Under the pieces are notes generated by a model. That model was not told the DNA's origin, made no database searches, and worked only from the letters and a program-made list of their open reading frames with translations. Position numbers and translations under genes: made by a program. From Saccharina japonica (taxonomy: Eukaryota > Sar > Phaeophyceae > Laminariales > Laminariaceae), in NCBI GenBank assembly GCA_008828725.1, contig MEHQ01004176.1:1-64000 (forward strand): DNA of 64,000 bases. Reading direction: 5' to 3'. How positions within the stretch are numbered: position 1 is the stretch's first letter; each line of letters starts with the position of its first letter. Shown piece after piece: positions 10,691 through 22,484 of this stretch.

Positions 10691-11868
10691 CTGCGCGGCA
10701 GCCAATACTCGACGCTCACAACGCCATCTAGCCCAACTTGAAACATTTTGACAGGCCCTACTCCGTCAAAAGGTCGTCCACTGCCCAACGCCTTCCCTTG
10801 TCGAAGTCGAACACCTCGCGAGGGTCAGTCACGAAGCCGGTGACAGCAGAAGCCGCCGCGGTGTACGGTGACGCCAGGTAGATTCCGGCATCCTTTTATA
10901 GAATGAACGATCATTGCGGACGAGAACCGAATCGGGTGAGCAAACAGAAAGGCTCGGTGAGGGTAAACACGAGGCGCCATCTCAACGGCGGCATTGATGG
11001 TTTAATGCAGTCATGCAGCAACCCCAACGTCGGTATACTTTCGAAAATAATGTGTGCAACACTAGCTGGAATAGCAACGAGCCTCCGGCAAGGAACCCGT
11101 CTGTGGCTGCGTGGTATGACAATAACAGTCAGTGCCACTCGCAAAATAATTCACCACCCACCAGTGACTTATGCGGGTAACACCAATACAGACCACGGTT
11201 ATCGTCTCATTTGTATAATTTGTGATCGTACAGTAAGCTAACGAAGTGCACAGCGACGAGACCCCGCGTGCCATGGACAAGGAACACGCATGATTGGCTT
11301 AACAATAAAGAGGTTCGTTTTCACTTCTTGCGGAAGACAAGAAATATCTGGTAGTTTCGTAAACGTACTTAAAATCGTCTATAGGTTTAGACAAGAGTGC
11401 AAAGCACGGCCAACCTACGGTTATGGGGCACAGGCGTTCAGCTACTCTCTGATTTGCCCTGTCACGCCCTCGCTGCCACGACGCCGAATCTCTCGTAGCC
11501 TCGGGAGTTTTATTTGTGCGGGTTTGCAAGGCCTCTTTGTAGCCTTTGCCCGTTCTCTTGACCAAGGAATAGTACCAGATAAAGAACCGAACATATTACG
11601 GTTTTTAGGGTGGTCCGCACGTTTTTTCCTGATTGTCCAAAAAGCGCGGCGAGGTCACGCACGGGTCGAGCCTTAGCCTGGACCAGGGTTGGGGTTAGGG
11701 TTGGGTTGGGTCGGCGGCTTTTCGTGATTTAATTGAAAAAAACACACAAAAACACGTGAAACCAGCAAGAAATCATACTATATGGGATGCTTTATCTGGT
11801 ACTATTTGTGGGATATGACCGGTAAAGGCGCCTGACTTTGTTCGTGCTTTCACTCGGTTACTTGTTTC
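10691..11868. other. Low-copy sequence, no gene recognised
   Basis: Open frames of 112 (10903-11241, +) and 128 codons (11290-11676, +) have no recognisable domain. At about 11686-11715 there is a short G-rich run containing GGGTTAGGGTTGGG. It is too short and degenerate to be a telomere tract. Confidence 0.4.
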
Positions 11869-11887
11869 ATCTATACTAGCGGTACAG

Positions 11888-11905
11888 CCACGGCTGCGCC
11901 CGTGG
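11888..11905 (-). repeat. 3' terminal hairpin of H1
   Basis: Arms CCACGG and CCGTGG enclose a 6-base loop. On the minus strand it lies 12 bases before the CTAG terminus. H2 has the same hairpin (18801-18818), and H4 a mutated one near 53162-53180. Confidence 0.75.
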
Positions 11906-12089
11906 TGCTAGCTTTGCGTTGCCCATAGTACTGTGTAAGTTCTTGGTGTGGTACATAGTACGCGCATTAACGGTGTGCTGTGATGTACCACTCTGAACCG
12001 GAAGATAACAACCACCAAGCGGGGCGGTATCGACCCGGGGGGCGTCTGTTTTCGTCCTCGGGTTATTGAAGCTGTACATGTCCGCAAGG

Positions 12090-13800
12090 AATTATGATCC
12101 GGGATGCGACCTTATAAATCCCCGGGTGCGGTGAAACCTCGCTGTTGCCCCGGAGGGCAACTCGCGCCGCGCGCTGGCTCCATGAGAGCAGGCCAACCGT
12201 AAATCAGCTCGTGGCGTTGGGGTGTCCGCACCTTGTGGGCCGGTATCGACCTCGGGGATATATCCGTTTTCGTCCCCGGGTTGTTGAAGTTGTAACTGTA
12301 TGGAAGGACTTCGGAGGGCACCTCTCGCCGCACGTTGGCTCTATGAGGGCCAGGCAACCGTAAATTAGCCCGTGGGGTTGGGGTTTCTACATCTTGTGGG
12401 GCGTTATCGATCCGGAGGGTGTTTGGTTGCGTCCCCGGGTCGTTGATGTGGTAAATGTATGGATAGACTTCTGACCCGGGGGTGGGATGATATAACCCCC
12501 TGGTGCGGCGGGACCTCCCCGTTGCCCCCAGGGGCAACTCTCGCTGCGTGCTGGCTCTCGGCTCCAGCACCCCAGCCAAATCAGCAATCAGCCAGTGGTG
12601 GTGGGGTTTCCACACCTTGCGGGGCGGTATCGAGCCCGGGAATGTCATTTTCGTCCCCGGGTTGTTAAAGTTGTACATATATGGAAGGATTTCTAACCCG
12701 GGGATGGGACGTTATCATCTCCGGGTGCGGTGGGACTTTGACGTTGCCCCGAGGGGCAACTTTCGCCGCACGCTGGCTCTATGAGGGTCAGGCAACCGTA
12801 AAATAGCCCGTGGTATCGGGGTTTCAACACCTTGTGAGGCGGTATCGATCCACGGGATGTCCGTTTGCGTCCCCGGGTCGTTGAAGTTGTAAATGATTGA
12901 AAAAATTCATGACCTGGGGATGGGATCATACCATCCTCGGGTGCGGCGTGACCTCGCTGTTGCCCCGGGGGGCAACCCTAGTATGAACTGCAGCGCCCCA
13001 GCCAGATCAGCAACCAGCCAGTGGTGGTGGGGTGTCCACGCCTTGCGGGGCGGTATCGATCCGGGGGATGTCCTTTTTCGTCCCCGGATTGTTGGAGTTG
13101 TACATGCATAAAAGTATTTCTGACCCGGGGATGGGACCATATCATCCCCGGATGCGGCGAGACCTCGGTGTTGCCCCGAGGGGCAACCCTCGCTCCGTGC
13201 TGGCTCTATGAACTCCAGCGCTCCAGCTTAATCAGCAATCAGCCAGTGGTGGTGGGGTTTCCACACCTTGCGGGACGGTATCCACCTGGGGATGTCCGTT
13301 TTCGTCCCCGGGTTGTTGGAGTTGGAGATGTATGGAAGGATTTCTGACCCGGGGATGATACGTTATCATCTCCGGGTGCGGCGAGACTTCGACGTTGCCC
13401 CGGGGGGCAACTCTCGCGGCACGCTGGCGTTATGAGGGCCAGGCAACCGTAAAATTGTAAATTTGCCCGTGGTATTGGGGTTTCCACACCTTGTGAGGCG
13501 GAATCGACCCGGGGAATGTCTGTTTGCGTCCCCGGGTTGGTGGAATTGTGCATTGTGTGGAAGTATTTCTGACCCGGGGATGGGATCATATCATCCCCGG
13601 GTGCCGCTGGCTCCCTGAGCCTCAGTCAATCAGTGACCAACTCATGGGGGTGACGTTTCCATGTTGTGCGGGGTAGTGTCGACCCAGGGAATCGCCGTTT
13701 TTGTCCCCGGTTGTTCGGAGTTGTAGAGATATGGAAGGATTTATGATCCGGGGATGGGAGCCTATCCTCCCCGGGTTTACCGGAACCTCGGTGGCTATTT
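12090..13800 (-). repeat. H1 internal array: alternating A/B units of about 215 bp
   Basis: Units start near 12486, 12705, 12919, 13129, 13353 and 13575. Each carries a hairpin of the form GTTGCCCC..GGGGCAAC and an inverted CCCGGGGAT..ATCCCCGGG pair. Type A units contain CAGCCAGTGGTGGTGGGG; type B units contain CAGGCAACCGTAAA. The many Pro/Gly/Arg-rich open frames here follow from the repeats. Confidence 0.8.
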
Positions 13801-14499
13801 TCAGTAGGGTTGGATATCGTATCGAAAATTTCGGTACTATCGTTCGGCAACGATACGATAGTACCGTAACGAAAATTGTTCGGTATTTCGGTAACGATAA
13901 CGATAAACGATAATTCGATAACGATACGATAAAAACGATAAAAAGCGAAACGCCTGCCAAGGGGCCAGGGGACACAACGCCAGATAGCAGGAGCACCCCA
14001 CACCCCACACCGCACACCCCACCACAACTAGCAGCGCGTAGGGAGCACGTTGCCACCTCGACAAGTTATGCCCAATGCTCCAGAGGGGACGGTGAGCAAC
14101 CCCGTGGCCGAGGGAGTTGTTGAAGGAGGCGGCGACCACGACGAAGAGGACGGCGAGGAGGTTGTAGACCTGCGCACCTGCCGTCCCAAGGCGAACGGAC
14201 GACCGTAAGTCTGGACGCCGCGCCTCTTCTATCTCGACCCAAGGAAGCGTCCTTCTCGATGTCCTTGTTTTTTTTAACGCTTCCCACGGATTGGCATGGT
14301 CGAGCGGACTCTCGCAGGAGTCGCTCGGCAGGAAGGACAAGTAATTTTGTGTCACGGCAGGGGTGTTTGGGGACGTAAAATATAGTACCTGCTACTCGTG
14401 CCTGGGATTTATTACCTGGTTGATTTGTACAGATAGCATTGATTGGTGCTGGTATACCTGTTGGGGTATTTAGTATTTAGTTGGTGTTCGTTGTATGAT

Positions 14500-16030
14500 A
14501 TCATGGAATGCACAGCTGGCGTACACCTTGTATCATAGCTACAGTAGTACCTTCTGTATAGTAGAAATAGTATGGAATAAAGGATGTGCTGGATATTGCA
14601 ATGCGCGATGTGTGGCGTCGTGGTCTATTTTGAGTATTAATGAACAAAATGGGCGTGGCTCATGGCTCCTTGATCTGTGTCTTTCTTTGTCTCGCGAATG
14701 CCAGGTAAAATGCGTACATGGACCGCACGATCATCATCACGCATCGCCGTGTACGCCGCAGCACGGACTTAAACCTTAAAAAAATCAGACGTTAAGATTG
14801 GAGACGCGAATACGTAAAATATATACCTGGTGCACACTAGGGAATAACAGGCCCTCCCGCCCCCACGGCGGTAGGGCCAGATTGAAGCAAGTAGTAATGG
14901 AGATGATAGAGAGGGTCAAAATAAATAGAATAGGAATGAATAGGAATCAAATTGACGGCGAAGGTTCTTAATAGGAGTACAAATGGTGAAGAAAACAGAA
15001 ACGATGGGGATTGACTCCGAATCATTGCGGGGGGCTGGCTGCTTCCTGAAAGCACGTTGTTTGTTGTTGTCGGTTGTCTCGCGGTCATCGCGAAAGGGGC
15101 TTGCGAAATCGCTCGCGAGACTGTGGCTGTGCTGATGATCGAGATCATTTGCCTCGTGCATGCTTGCATGCCGATTTTTTCGTGAACAATAGAAAAGGGC
15201 ACAAATACTACTCTGCAGCATTGATTGATTGCTGAATGTGTACGTACGTCGTACAGTAGACACATTGAACGCACGTACACACTGTACTGTACCATGGTAG
15301 TAAATACAGCAGTTAGTTGATATGTACGTCCGTAGATGCGTACGTATTTTTCAAATACGTGCACAGACAGCAGCTCATATTTTGCTAGGGGGTGACATAT
15401 TATCCTCTCTCCCCCTGGGGTTGTGTTCCCCGGAATACAGGGATGCGCTGACCGTTTCCCCGGGTATTCGTACGGCAGCAGTGTAGTCGTACTACGTACA
15501 TATCATAGAAATACGTACTGCTGCCTACGTAAACACATTTTTCGTACGTACGTATATACAGGAGGCACATTGTATGTACGCACGTACGTGCACAGACAGC
15601 ATGATGCAGGCTCGCGAGAATGTCGTGAGCATGTCACCTGAGCATCGCTCTGAACGTCATGTGTCGTCGAAGAGCTATGGTGTCTCGCGGCACCGTTTAG
15701 CCTGGTATGATACCTGGTACCAGATACTTCGAAGTATCACGTTATCGCGCCGCATTCGACAAAATTTCAAGCTGACTTATTTATAATAAGTTTATTTAAT
15801 TTTTCGCTGCCAAATGTTTTTTTTTGTTTTCGTGAACAGGAACACGAAACCGTCATTATATCCTGTGCAAAATCGTTTTTCGTACGCATAAAAAATCGCT
15901 TGCGAGACTGCTGATGATCGACAAGGCAAAGGGCGACAGATACCTGTGGTTATGCGGTGCGCTCGTACGAGGTGTGGTGTACCCATCCACAACAACAGCA
16001 GTACGCACCGTACAATCGCTTCGATGCTAT
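14500..16030. other. hAT1 interior, no gene recognised
   Basis: A 175-codon minus frame (14837-15364) has no domain I recognise. GTACGTACG-rich sequence lies at about 15236-15600. A short repeat (GCTTGCGAGACTGCTGATGATCG-like, near 15100 and 15900) is shared between two places. Confidence 0.4.
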
Positions 16031-16039
16031 CGCATGGGG

Positions 16040-16220
16040 AATGGAGTGCTGTGTTTGAACACTGTGGCCCTAGAGTGAGTCGGAGCCCTCAGAACGAATG
16101 CACCTCGTTTAGATTTCATGAAGCAGTCGTTGGATTTGTACAGCAGGTAGATCGATGTCAAATCTGAAAAATGGTATATTTCTTGCCATTGGAGAGCGAT
16201 CGAGATTTGTTGTAGAACTA
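16040..16220. repeat. Diverged duplicate of 2340-2585
   Basis: It shares GAAGCAGTCGTTGGATTTGT-like and TAGATCGATGTCAAATCTGA-like blocks with 2530-2585, in a different arrangement. A CACCACCA/TGGTGGTGG inverted pair follows at about 16240-16320. Confidence 0.45.
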
Positions 16221-16797
16221 AAACCAGGAAACACAACTACCACCACCATCACCACCATCGACAAGTGTCTGCTGCTGCTGCTGGTCAGCTGGTGGTGGTG
16301 GTGTTGGTGGTGGTGTTAGTGGCGGTGCTTGACTTGAGGATGGTTGTTGGTGCTCTCTGGTACCTGCTACCTGGTACCCGGTATGGGGTGGGATACGTAT
16401 AGTCCGTGCAGGACAACATGTACGTTTTGTTTTCGACCAATAACTTTGGAAATACTGCGAACTGGAAAATAATCAGACGACGGCCATGATCGCCAGGGCC
16501 GAGGGAACCGCATATCTCATTTTGATTTTTTTCTTTCACTAAAATCAAGTAAGTAGTGAAATAATCGAGAAGATGCACCCCCAAATCTGGCAAAATCAGC
16601 TAAAAAATGTGTTATTTTAGACAAAACCTTGATTTTATCGCGAACTTTTGTCAATATGGGAAAAACGAAAGAAAACGGACCTGGGCCAAGACCAGAGCAA
16701 TCGTTTCCCGCCTTTTAATTTGAAATCTTAAAAAGTGTGATCTCCGTATCGAAACGATACTAAATGGCATCCCAGGCTCGAGTTTTTGCCGATATCA

Positions 16798-17076
16798 GTC
16801 AATTTTTTTTTTTTTTTTTTTTTTTTTATCCTTTGGCGGATGGGTCAAAATAAAGCTTACGCCCTCCACACTTCCACGTCTCACTTCGTGCACTTCGTGA
16901 TTTTAATTACTGTTTTTATCGGAAAAAATACGTACCTCGCAAATTCATGAACCCGTCGTTTCCCATCATAATATTTTACCCCCGAATTATGTGCACCTGG
17001 CGAAACGAAAGATGCTTTTACGGTCTATCGACTATAAAGAGGCGAAATATTGTCGGGGGGGGGGGGGGGGGGGGGG
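16798..17076. repeat. Poly-T run and poly-G run
   Basis: About 27 T from 16801 and about 24 G at 17054-17076. The G run can form a G-quadruplex. Lengths may be unreliable in the assembly. Confidence 0.8.
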
Positions 17077-17329
17077 AATTCTACCCTCTGCGCCTCCAAA
17101 CGAGACTTTTAGAGGTACTTTCCGTATTGAACACAACCCTGGCACAGGAGACACGCGTACCTGGGCACTGGAGGGAAATAGTACAAATTGTGCTGCATGG
17201 GCTATATATGTATGCTTGTTTTCCCCAGGACCATCCCTGGTACCTGGTACGTAGGCCATGCAACATGACCAAGATTCGCGAACTCGGGACGGCACTCAAC
17301 ACGAGCAGAGGAGGAGGGGGGGGTGTACT

Positions 17330-17840
17330 CATGTTGTGCACGGCCGTAGTCATATGACCATAGACCCTCGCATCCCTACAATGCCGGGACGGAGCGCGTT
17401 GGGTTTTCACCAACCAGGCAGACATTGCTTGCACCAAGCGCGAAACGCCGTGAGGTATTGGGCGAGTCGCATGGAGGGTGAGCTGCATCCTGCTAAGAAC
17501 CGCCTCTGAGGCGGACTTGCATATGGACGACAGCTTCAATGAGTTAATTTAATTTCTGGTGTGGCCACTTCCGGAGACAGCAATGGGTTTTACTATGTAA
17601 CTGCCTCGCGGACGCCTTACCATATTAACACTACGTGATACGACCATTCCCCTTGTGCGGAACAAAGGTTCTCCACCCCGCACAAATGATCTACTCGACC
17701 GCCAGCTTTGGTGACCGCCAAAAAAAAAAACAAAAAAAAACGGCACCCTGGTTGTCTAGCTCACGCAGCGAGTGGCGTGTTTTACAGCGTCGTTGCCAAC
17801 CGACGCCAACCCAACCTGTAAATATATCATATATTTATGG
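17330..17840. repeat. Dispersed repeat Q, copy Q1 (uninterrupted)
   Basis: About 500 bp from GGCCGTAGTCATATGACC to CCAACCCAACCTGTAAATAT, matching 35240-36720. Q2 is split by the TA-TSD element, and Q1 gives the empty site TTACTATGTAACTGCC at about 17591. A 75-residue minus frame is open in both copies (ending near 17340 and 35237), but the copies differ by many replacement changes, so coding is not supported. Confidence 0.7.
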
Positions 17841-18788
17841 GGAGAGGAGGAGGGGGTGTTGTTTAGGGGCCTTCAGAAACGCCGTCCGTTTCTAAAGCAG
17901 TGGTGCTTTCGTCGCGCACGGTGACAGAAGGCGACGTACGTATCATATGATACGAGTACGACAAGAGCGAGGATGAACGATACAATCTCAGCAAGGATTA
18001 AAAGTAGCAACCGCACTGCTGCAATACTCGTACGTACGTAAAGCAGCCGCGAATCGCTATGGCCACGATGACAAGCACGGCGCACGTACATACGAGTTGT
18101 ACTTCAGTATGCCTACCTGCGACGTGAGAAGACGGTGCCGGGTATGCCGGCGTAGGGAGAAGCGTGCGTTTTGAATGTGTGTGGGAGATGTTTCCTTTTT
18201 TGCATTTGCTCCACTCTAGGTTGCTATGATAAATTGGGCATCAAAGATCACTTGATTAAAGTATTGTTTTTGGGCATCAAACGAGCTATATATAATAGAT
18301 ATATACCGTTTCTGTATACTGCTGTATGTAGTGATGACGGAAGACGACAAATCACCCAGATGGCGGGTGGGTTGTGAACTGTGTGCGTCGGTTTTCGCCT
18401 CTATGATCGTTATCGTTATCGTTTATCGTCTTTTTTTGCGGTTATAGTACCGAAACTTTTCTACTGTAGTTTCGATACCCAACCCTAATTTTCAGCCCCG
18501 ATGTTCTAGAAAGAGCCAGCAGCCACTGGCATGGATTTGGGCAACCAATCAGCTGCCGGAATAGTAATTCAAAAATTGTAAGTCAGCAGGTAGGCTGGCT
18601 AGATGGCTGCCAGAACTGCGTCGGGATTGCGCCACGGCCACGGCCCGGCGCGGCATGGGACCAGGTGCTCTGCCGGTTGTGGAACCCAGCCCCCCTACCC
18701 AGGGGGCAAGGTGGGGCTGAACCGCTCTGGATAGCGCTGCTCAATTACAGACAGAGAGATGCAGACATAATAGCAACATTTAATACTA

Positions 18789-19723
18789 CTCGCGGTACAG
18801 CCACGGCTCCGCCCGTGGCGCTAGCTTTGCGTTGCTCATACGAGCTGGGCCAGCCCAGACTCTGCTAGAACAGTCAATCGGCTATGCCCCGCTCAATAAT
18901 GCGTGTTTTGACGTGAGTTTTTGACACGGTGTTCCTTAAGTATCAATCAACCTTTTCGATGTCATCCCTTTTTTGTTTTTGTTTTTCTTCAGGATATATG
19001 ACCGATCCAACGATCCGTAAAATGAAAAAGTGGTCATAACTAGTCCGAAAAAAAAAAGAAAAAAAAGGGATGACACGGAGTACATTCGCATGTGTGTTTC
19101 AAATACGTGGTGAAAAAACCGGTTCGAAAAGTGAAAAATTGAGCGGGGCATCGCAGTAAAACTGCCGTTTTCGTAATTACTTGTTTTCAGTATATAATCG
19201 TTTTTTTGTTGTATCTCTTCATGGGTGATGAATTGGGCAATGCAACTTGCATCGATCGTCTCCTTGTGTCTCAAGCATTGTCTACAAATTTCAGCTTTGA
19301 TCGGAAATGGCGATTTTTTTAACTGCCATGTAAAATTAGCGTCGAAATCTGGTAAAAAATCAGATTTTTTGGTACTTTTGGGTTTTCGCGGATATCTCGG
19401 CGAAATCGAGTCGTTTTGTTTTTAAGTTGAGAAAAGTTCATATACTGTTTTCTTTTGCATCTCCAATAATATGTAAGGATCATCTCTGCCAAATTTCTAA
19501 GTCTAACTCGCAAAATTGGCGGCGCTAGAAGCTCACAACAAAAATCCGTTTTATGGCTGGCCCAGCTCGTTGTAGTATGTAAGTTCCTGGTGTGGTACAT
19601 AGTACTCGCATTAACAGTGTGTGCTGTAATGTACACCTCTGAGCCGAAACGTTAGAACCACCATGCCGGCCGGTATCGACACGGGGAGTATCTCATGCGA
19701 TGGGACCTCAGGGGCAACTCGCG
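18789..19723 (-). mobile_element. Helentron-like element H2 (3' end plus remnant), with nested MITE M1
   Basis: The 3' hairpin is at 18801-18818, followed on the minus strand by CTGTACCGC and immediately by the 5' end of H1, a tail-to-head joint. Sequence 18819-18840 and 19570-19720 matches the 3' region of H1 (11906-12060), interrupted by M1. The 5' part is missing: at about 19723 it abuts the 5' end of H3. Confidence 0.6.
18841..19569. mobile_element. MITE family M, copy M1
   Basis: TIR CGAGCTGGGCCAGCC with flanking TA, about 729 bp. The interior shares GATATCTCGGCGA and ATTGGGCAA blocks with M2-M5. The uninterrupted Helentron sequence at about 11921-11940 shows the site before insertion. 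The TA TSD suggests Tc1/mariner-type mobilisation. No transposase. Confidence 0.8.
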
Positions 19724-20765
19724 TATTAAATGCTGTTATTCTCTCTGTCTGTCTGTCTGTCTGTAATTGAGCAGCGCTATCTAGAGCGGTTCAGCCCCAC
19801 CTTGACCCATGGGTAGGGAGGCTGGGTGCCACAACCCGTAGAACACTGGGTCCCATGCCGCGCCGAGCCATGGCCGTGGCACAATCCCGATGCAGTTCTG
19901 GCAACCATCTAGCCAGCCTACCTGCTGACTTACAATTTCTTTATTACTATTCTGGCAGCTGATTGGTTGCCCAAATCCATGCCAGTGGCTGCTGGCTCTT
20001 TCTAGAACATCCGTGATGAAAAGAGCCACCGAAGTTCCGCCGAACCCGGGGATTATATGTTCCCATTCCCGGTTCAGAAATCCTTCCATACCTCTACAAC
20101 TCCGACGAACCGGGGACAAAAACGGCGATTTCCTGAGTCGACACCGCCCCGCACGGTATGGAAACCCCACCCTCATCAGGTGGTCACTGACTGTCTGAGG
20201 CTCCGGGCCGCACCCGGGGATGATATGATCACACCCTCGGGTCAGGAATCCTTCCACACATGTACAACTCCAACGACCTGGGGACGAAAACAAACATCCC
20301 TCGGGTCGATACCGCCTCACAACGTGTGGAAACCCCAATACCACAGGCAAAATTACAAATTTACGGTTGCCCAGCCCTCATAGAGCCAGCGTGCCGCGAG
20401 AGTTGCCCCTCCGGGCAACGTTCAAGTCCCGCCACACCCGGGGATGATAACGTCCCATCCCCCCATCATAAATTTTTCCATAAATCTACAACTCCAACAA
20501 CCCGGGGACGAAAACGGACACCTCCCGGGTCGATACCGCCCCGCAAGGTGTGGACACCCCATGACTACTGGCTGATTGCTGATTTGGCTGGGGCGCTGGA
20601 GTTCATAGAGTCAGCACGCAGCCAGGGTTGTCCCTCAGGGTAACGGCGGGGTCCCGCCGCACCCGGGGATGATATGATCCCATCCCCGGGTCAGAAATCC
20701 TTCCGTATATCTGCAACTTTAACGACCCGGGGACGCAAGCGGACATCTCACGGGTCGATACCATA
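19724..20765 (+). mobile_element. Helentron-like element H3, 3' truncated
   Basis: The 5' end TATTAAATGCTG is followed by (CTGT)n at about 19743-19764 and then the 5' unique block shared with H4 (48560-48840) and, inverted, H1 (18496-18760). About three array units follow. Similarity stops inside a unit at about 20762, so the 3' hairpin is lost. The hAT1 target site is intact at about 20015. Confidence 0.65.
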
Positions 20766-21506
20766 TAGATAATATATACAAGGCGCTTCACGTAGCGGGC
20801 GGTTCTGGCCGCTATGGTCACTCATCAAGGACACAACACAGTAATGCGAGAGAAAGTCACAGGTGGCACATAATTAAGGAGGAAGCAGGCGACTTGCAAA
20901 CGCCAAGAGCTCCATCCCATGCTCCAGGACAACAAAGCTGTACTCGTATGTTCGAAAGAGAAAGTTCAGCAACACGGCTCACAGCAGGGCGCCGCGCTGC
21001 CTGCTGGGTGTGATTTGTACCTTTTTCGTGATTACCTGGTATGGGTGGTACAGTATTACAACAGCAGTACTTCGTACTTTGTATGAAAGAGAAAGCACAG
21101 CACGCGGTCGACAAGTTGTGAAATACGAAAAACAAAACCCACCAAATTGAGCAAGAAGTATGACGCATACTCGTACTCGAACAAAAGTGGAAGATTGAAC
21201 GAAGGAAATCTGGAGTTTGTGGAGAGATACTGACTCGTTGGCGTGATTGAGAGGGGATGCAGTGGATGGTGAAGAGGGTCATCATGTTGGGGAGGTTGCA
21301 GTGAGTGGTTGCACTGCAAGTGCAGAAGAGGCTAAGAAGGGTTGAAATAGAAAGGAAGAACACCAACTACTGTAGTACGGGGTTTCACTCGTGGGTGTGG
21401 GCGAGCAGGGATCTGGCACTGATGGGTGGGAGTTCGGCGAGTTGAAAGAAGAAGCGAAAAACAAAAAACGAAATAAACGGTCGAGAAAAGATTTAAAATC
21501 AAGTAA
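20766..21506. other. No gene recognised
   Basis: A 169-codon minus frame (20857-21366) and an overlapping 87-codon one have no recognisable domain. No second copy was noticed. Confidence 0.35.
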
Positions 21507-22481
21507 GGCCGTTTCTTACGGGATTTTTTTAGAGGTTAATAGATGGACCCCTTTTGACTCGTCTGTTTGTGACTTCATTTTTGAAGTCCACTCGTCAAGT
21601 GGAGTTTCTTATGGAAGCGTATGACAAAAAACGCGTTTAATTTTTTTGGTGTGAGGTGGAGACCACGAAATACGAGAGACCACATATAAACCGAGTACTG
21701 CCAAGTACTCCTGTACCGGTATGATACCAGGTACAACATGATATATGATACCAGGCATGTATACAGCAGCAGTGCTCACACCGTACAAAGCAGGTATCAT
21801 CCAGATCGTACTCGTTCAAAGAAAAAGTTAGCACCGAGCCACCCCAACATCGCCCAGAACGTGCCGCCTCTGCGCGCGCAGCTCTTTCGACCCCAATAGA
21901 GCGATGACGGCACCCAGATGCCGAGCGTGCTCGGCGAGTCGAGAGCATCGTGTCGACTCTGTATAGGGACGGAACACAACACGCTCACAGCAAGATGCTG
22001 CAGCAGTGGTGGTAGGATACGAGCTGCCCAGCGAGAGCTCGTTCGTCGACAGCTCCCCAAGACAATCGATGGCTCACATCCACCTCATCGTCCCTCCCCG
22101 ATGCCGTAGTGAGAGTTCCTGAGTGAGGGCCGGGCGAGCATGGGCTTGTACGCGACCGATTCTTCAGTCTGTATATACAGCAGCTCTACTGGTGTGCGGG
22201 TCCTAGATGTATATACTACTGTAGTACACACTGCTGTTACACTAAACATATAACACGTCAATAAAAACCTGTTCACACTTTCAAATATGAACTCCAGTGT
22301 GTAACCTCTGACCCTGTTCATTCTGGGGTGCAGAATGAACGAGGTGGCCTGGTCAAGCTGATGTTCATATTTTTTTGTGATCAAACTTTGTCGTTTTGAG
22401 TTTCATAAGATGCTGTTTTTTTGCCCTTGGTCAAAAGGGGTCCATTTATAAACCTAAAAAAAAAGCCAATAAGAGACGGCC
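21507..22481. mobile_element. Harbinger-like element F, copy F1
   Basis: 975 bp with terminal inverted repeats of about 60 bp starting GGCCGTTTCTTA and including AATAGATGGACCCCTTTTGA-like sequence. It is flanked by TAA at 21504-21506 and 22482-22484. A 3-bp TWA-type TSD and GG-C start fit PIF/Harbinger. F2 (30556-31526) is an inverted relative. There is no transposase frame. Confidence 0.75.
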
Positions 22482-22484
22482 TAA

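Larger units (their letters stand above)
13805..18487. mobile_element. hAT-type element hAT1 (4683 bp) inside H1
   Basis: The ends are inverted: TAGGGTTGGATATCG at 13805 and the complement of TAGGGTTGGGTATCG ending at 18487. Both share a subterminal TTTCGGTACTAT block and CGATAACGATA-rich sequence. It is flanked by a perfect 8-bp TSD, ATTTTCAG (13797-13804 and 18488-18495). An 8-bp TSD with a TAGGG-type terminus is the signature of hAT. H3 (about 20015) and H4 (about 48815) show the same site without the insert. I found no BED finger or hATC motif in any frame, so it is either non-autonomous or its transposase is unrecognisably decayed. Confidence 0.85.
11869..18788 (-). mobile_element. Helentron-like element H1 (HINE/DINE-1 type), split by hAT1
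   Basis: Reading on the minus strand, the 5' end is at about 18788 (GTATTAAATG, then a degenerate TCTG microsatellite). The 3' end is at 11869: a hairpin (11888-11905, arms CCACGG/CCGTGG with a 6-base loop), a 12-base spacer ending CTAG, and TATAGAT. The middle is an array of about 215-bp units. Non-autonomous Helentrons (HINE, DINE-1) are known for short subterminal inverted repeats, a GTCT-type microsatellite near the 5' end, internal tandem repeats and a 3' stem-loop, and all four are visible here. Without the hAT1 insertion (13805-18487) it would be about 2.2 kb. No Rep/helicase gene is present. Confidence 0.65.

Noticed and set aside
11686..11715. Telomere-like repeat (GGGTTAGGGTTGGG)
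   Set aside because: Only two or three degenerate units, not a tract.
17339..17539. 75-residue minus frame conserved in Q1 and Q2
   Set aside because: Many replacement differences, no codon-position bias, and upstream parts unrelated.
17330..17540. rRNA or snRNA gene in repeat Q
   Set aside because: I compared it by eye with 5S, U1, U2, U4, U5 and U6 landmarks and saw no match.
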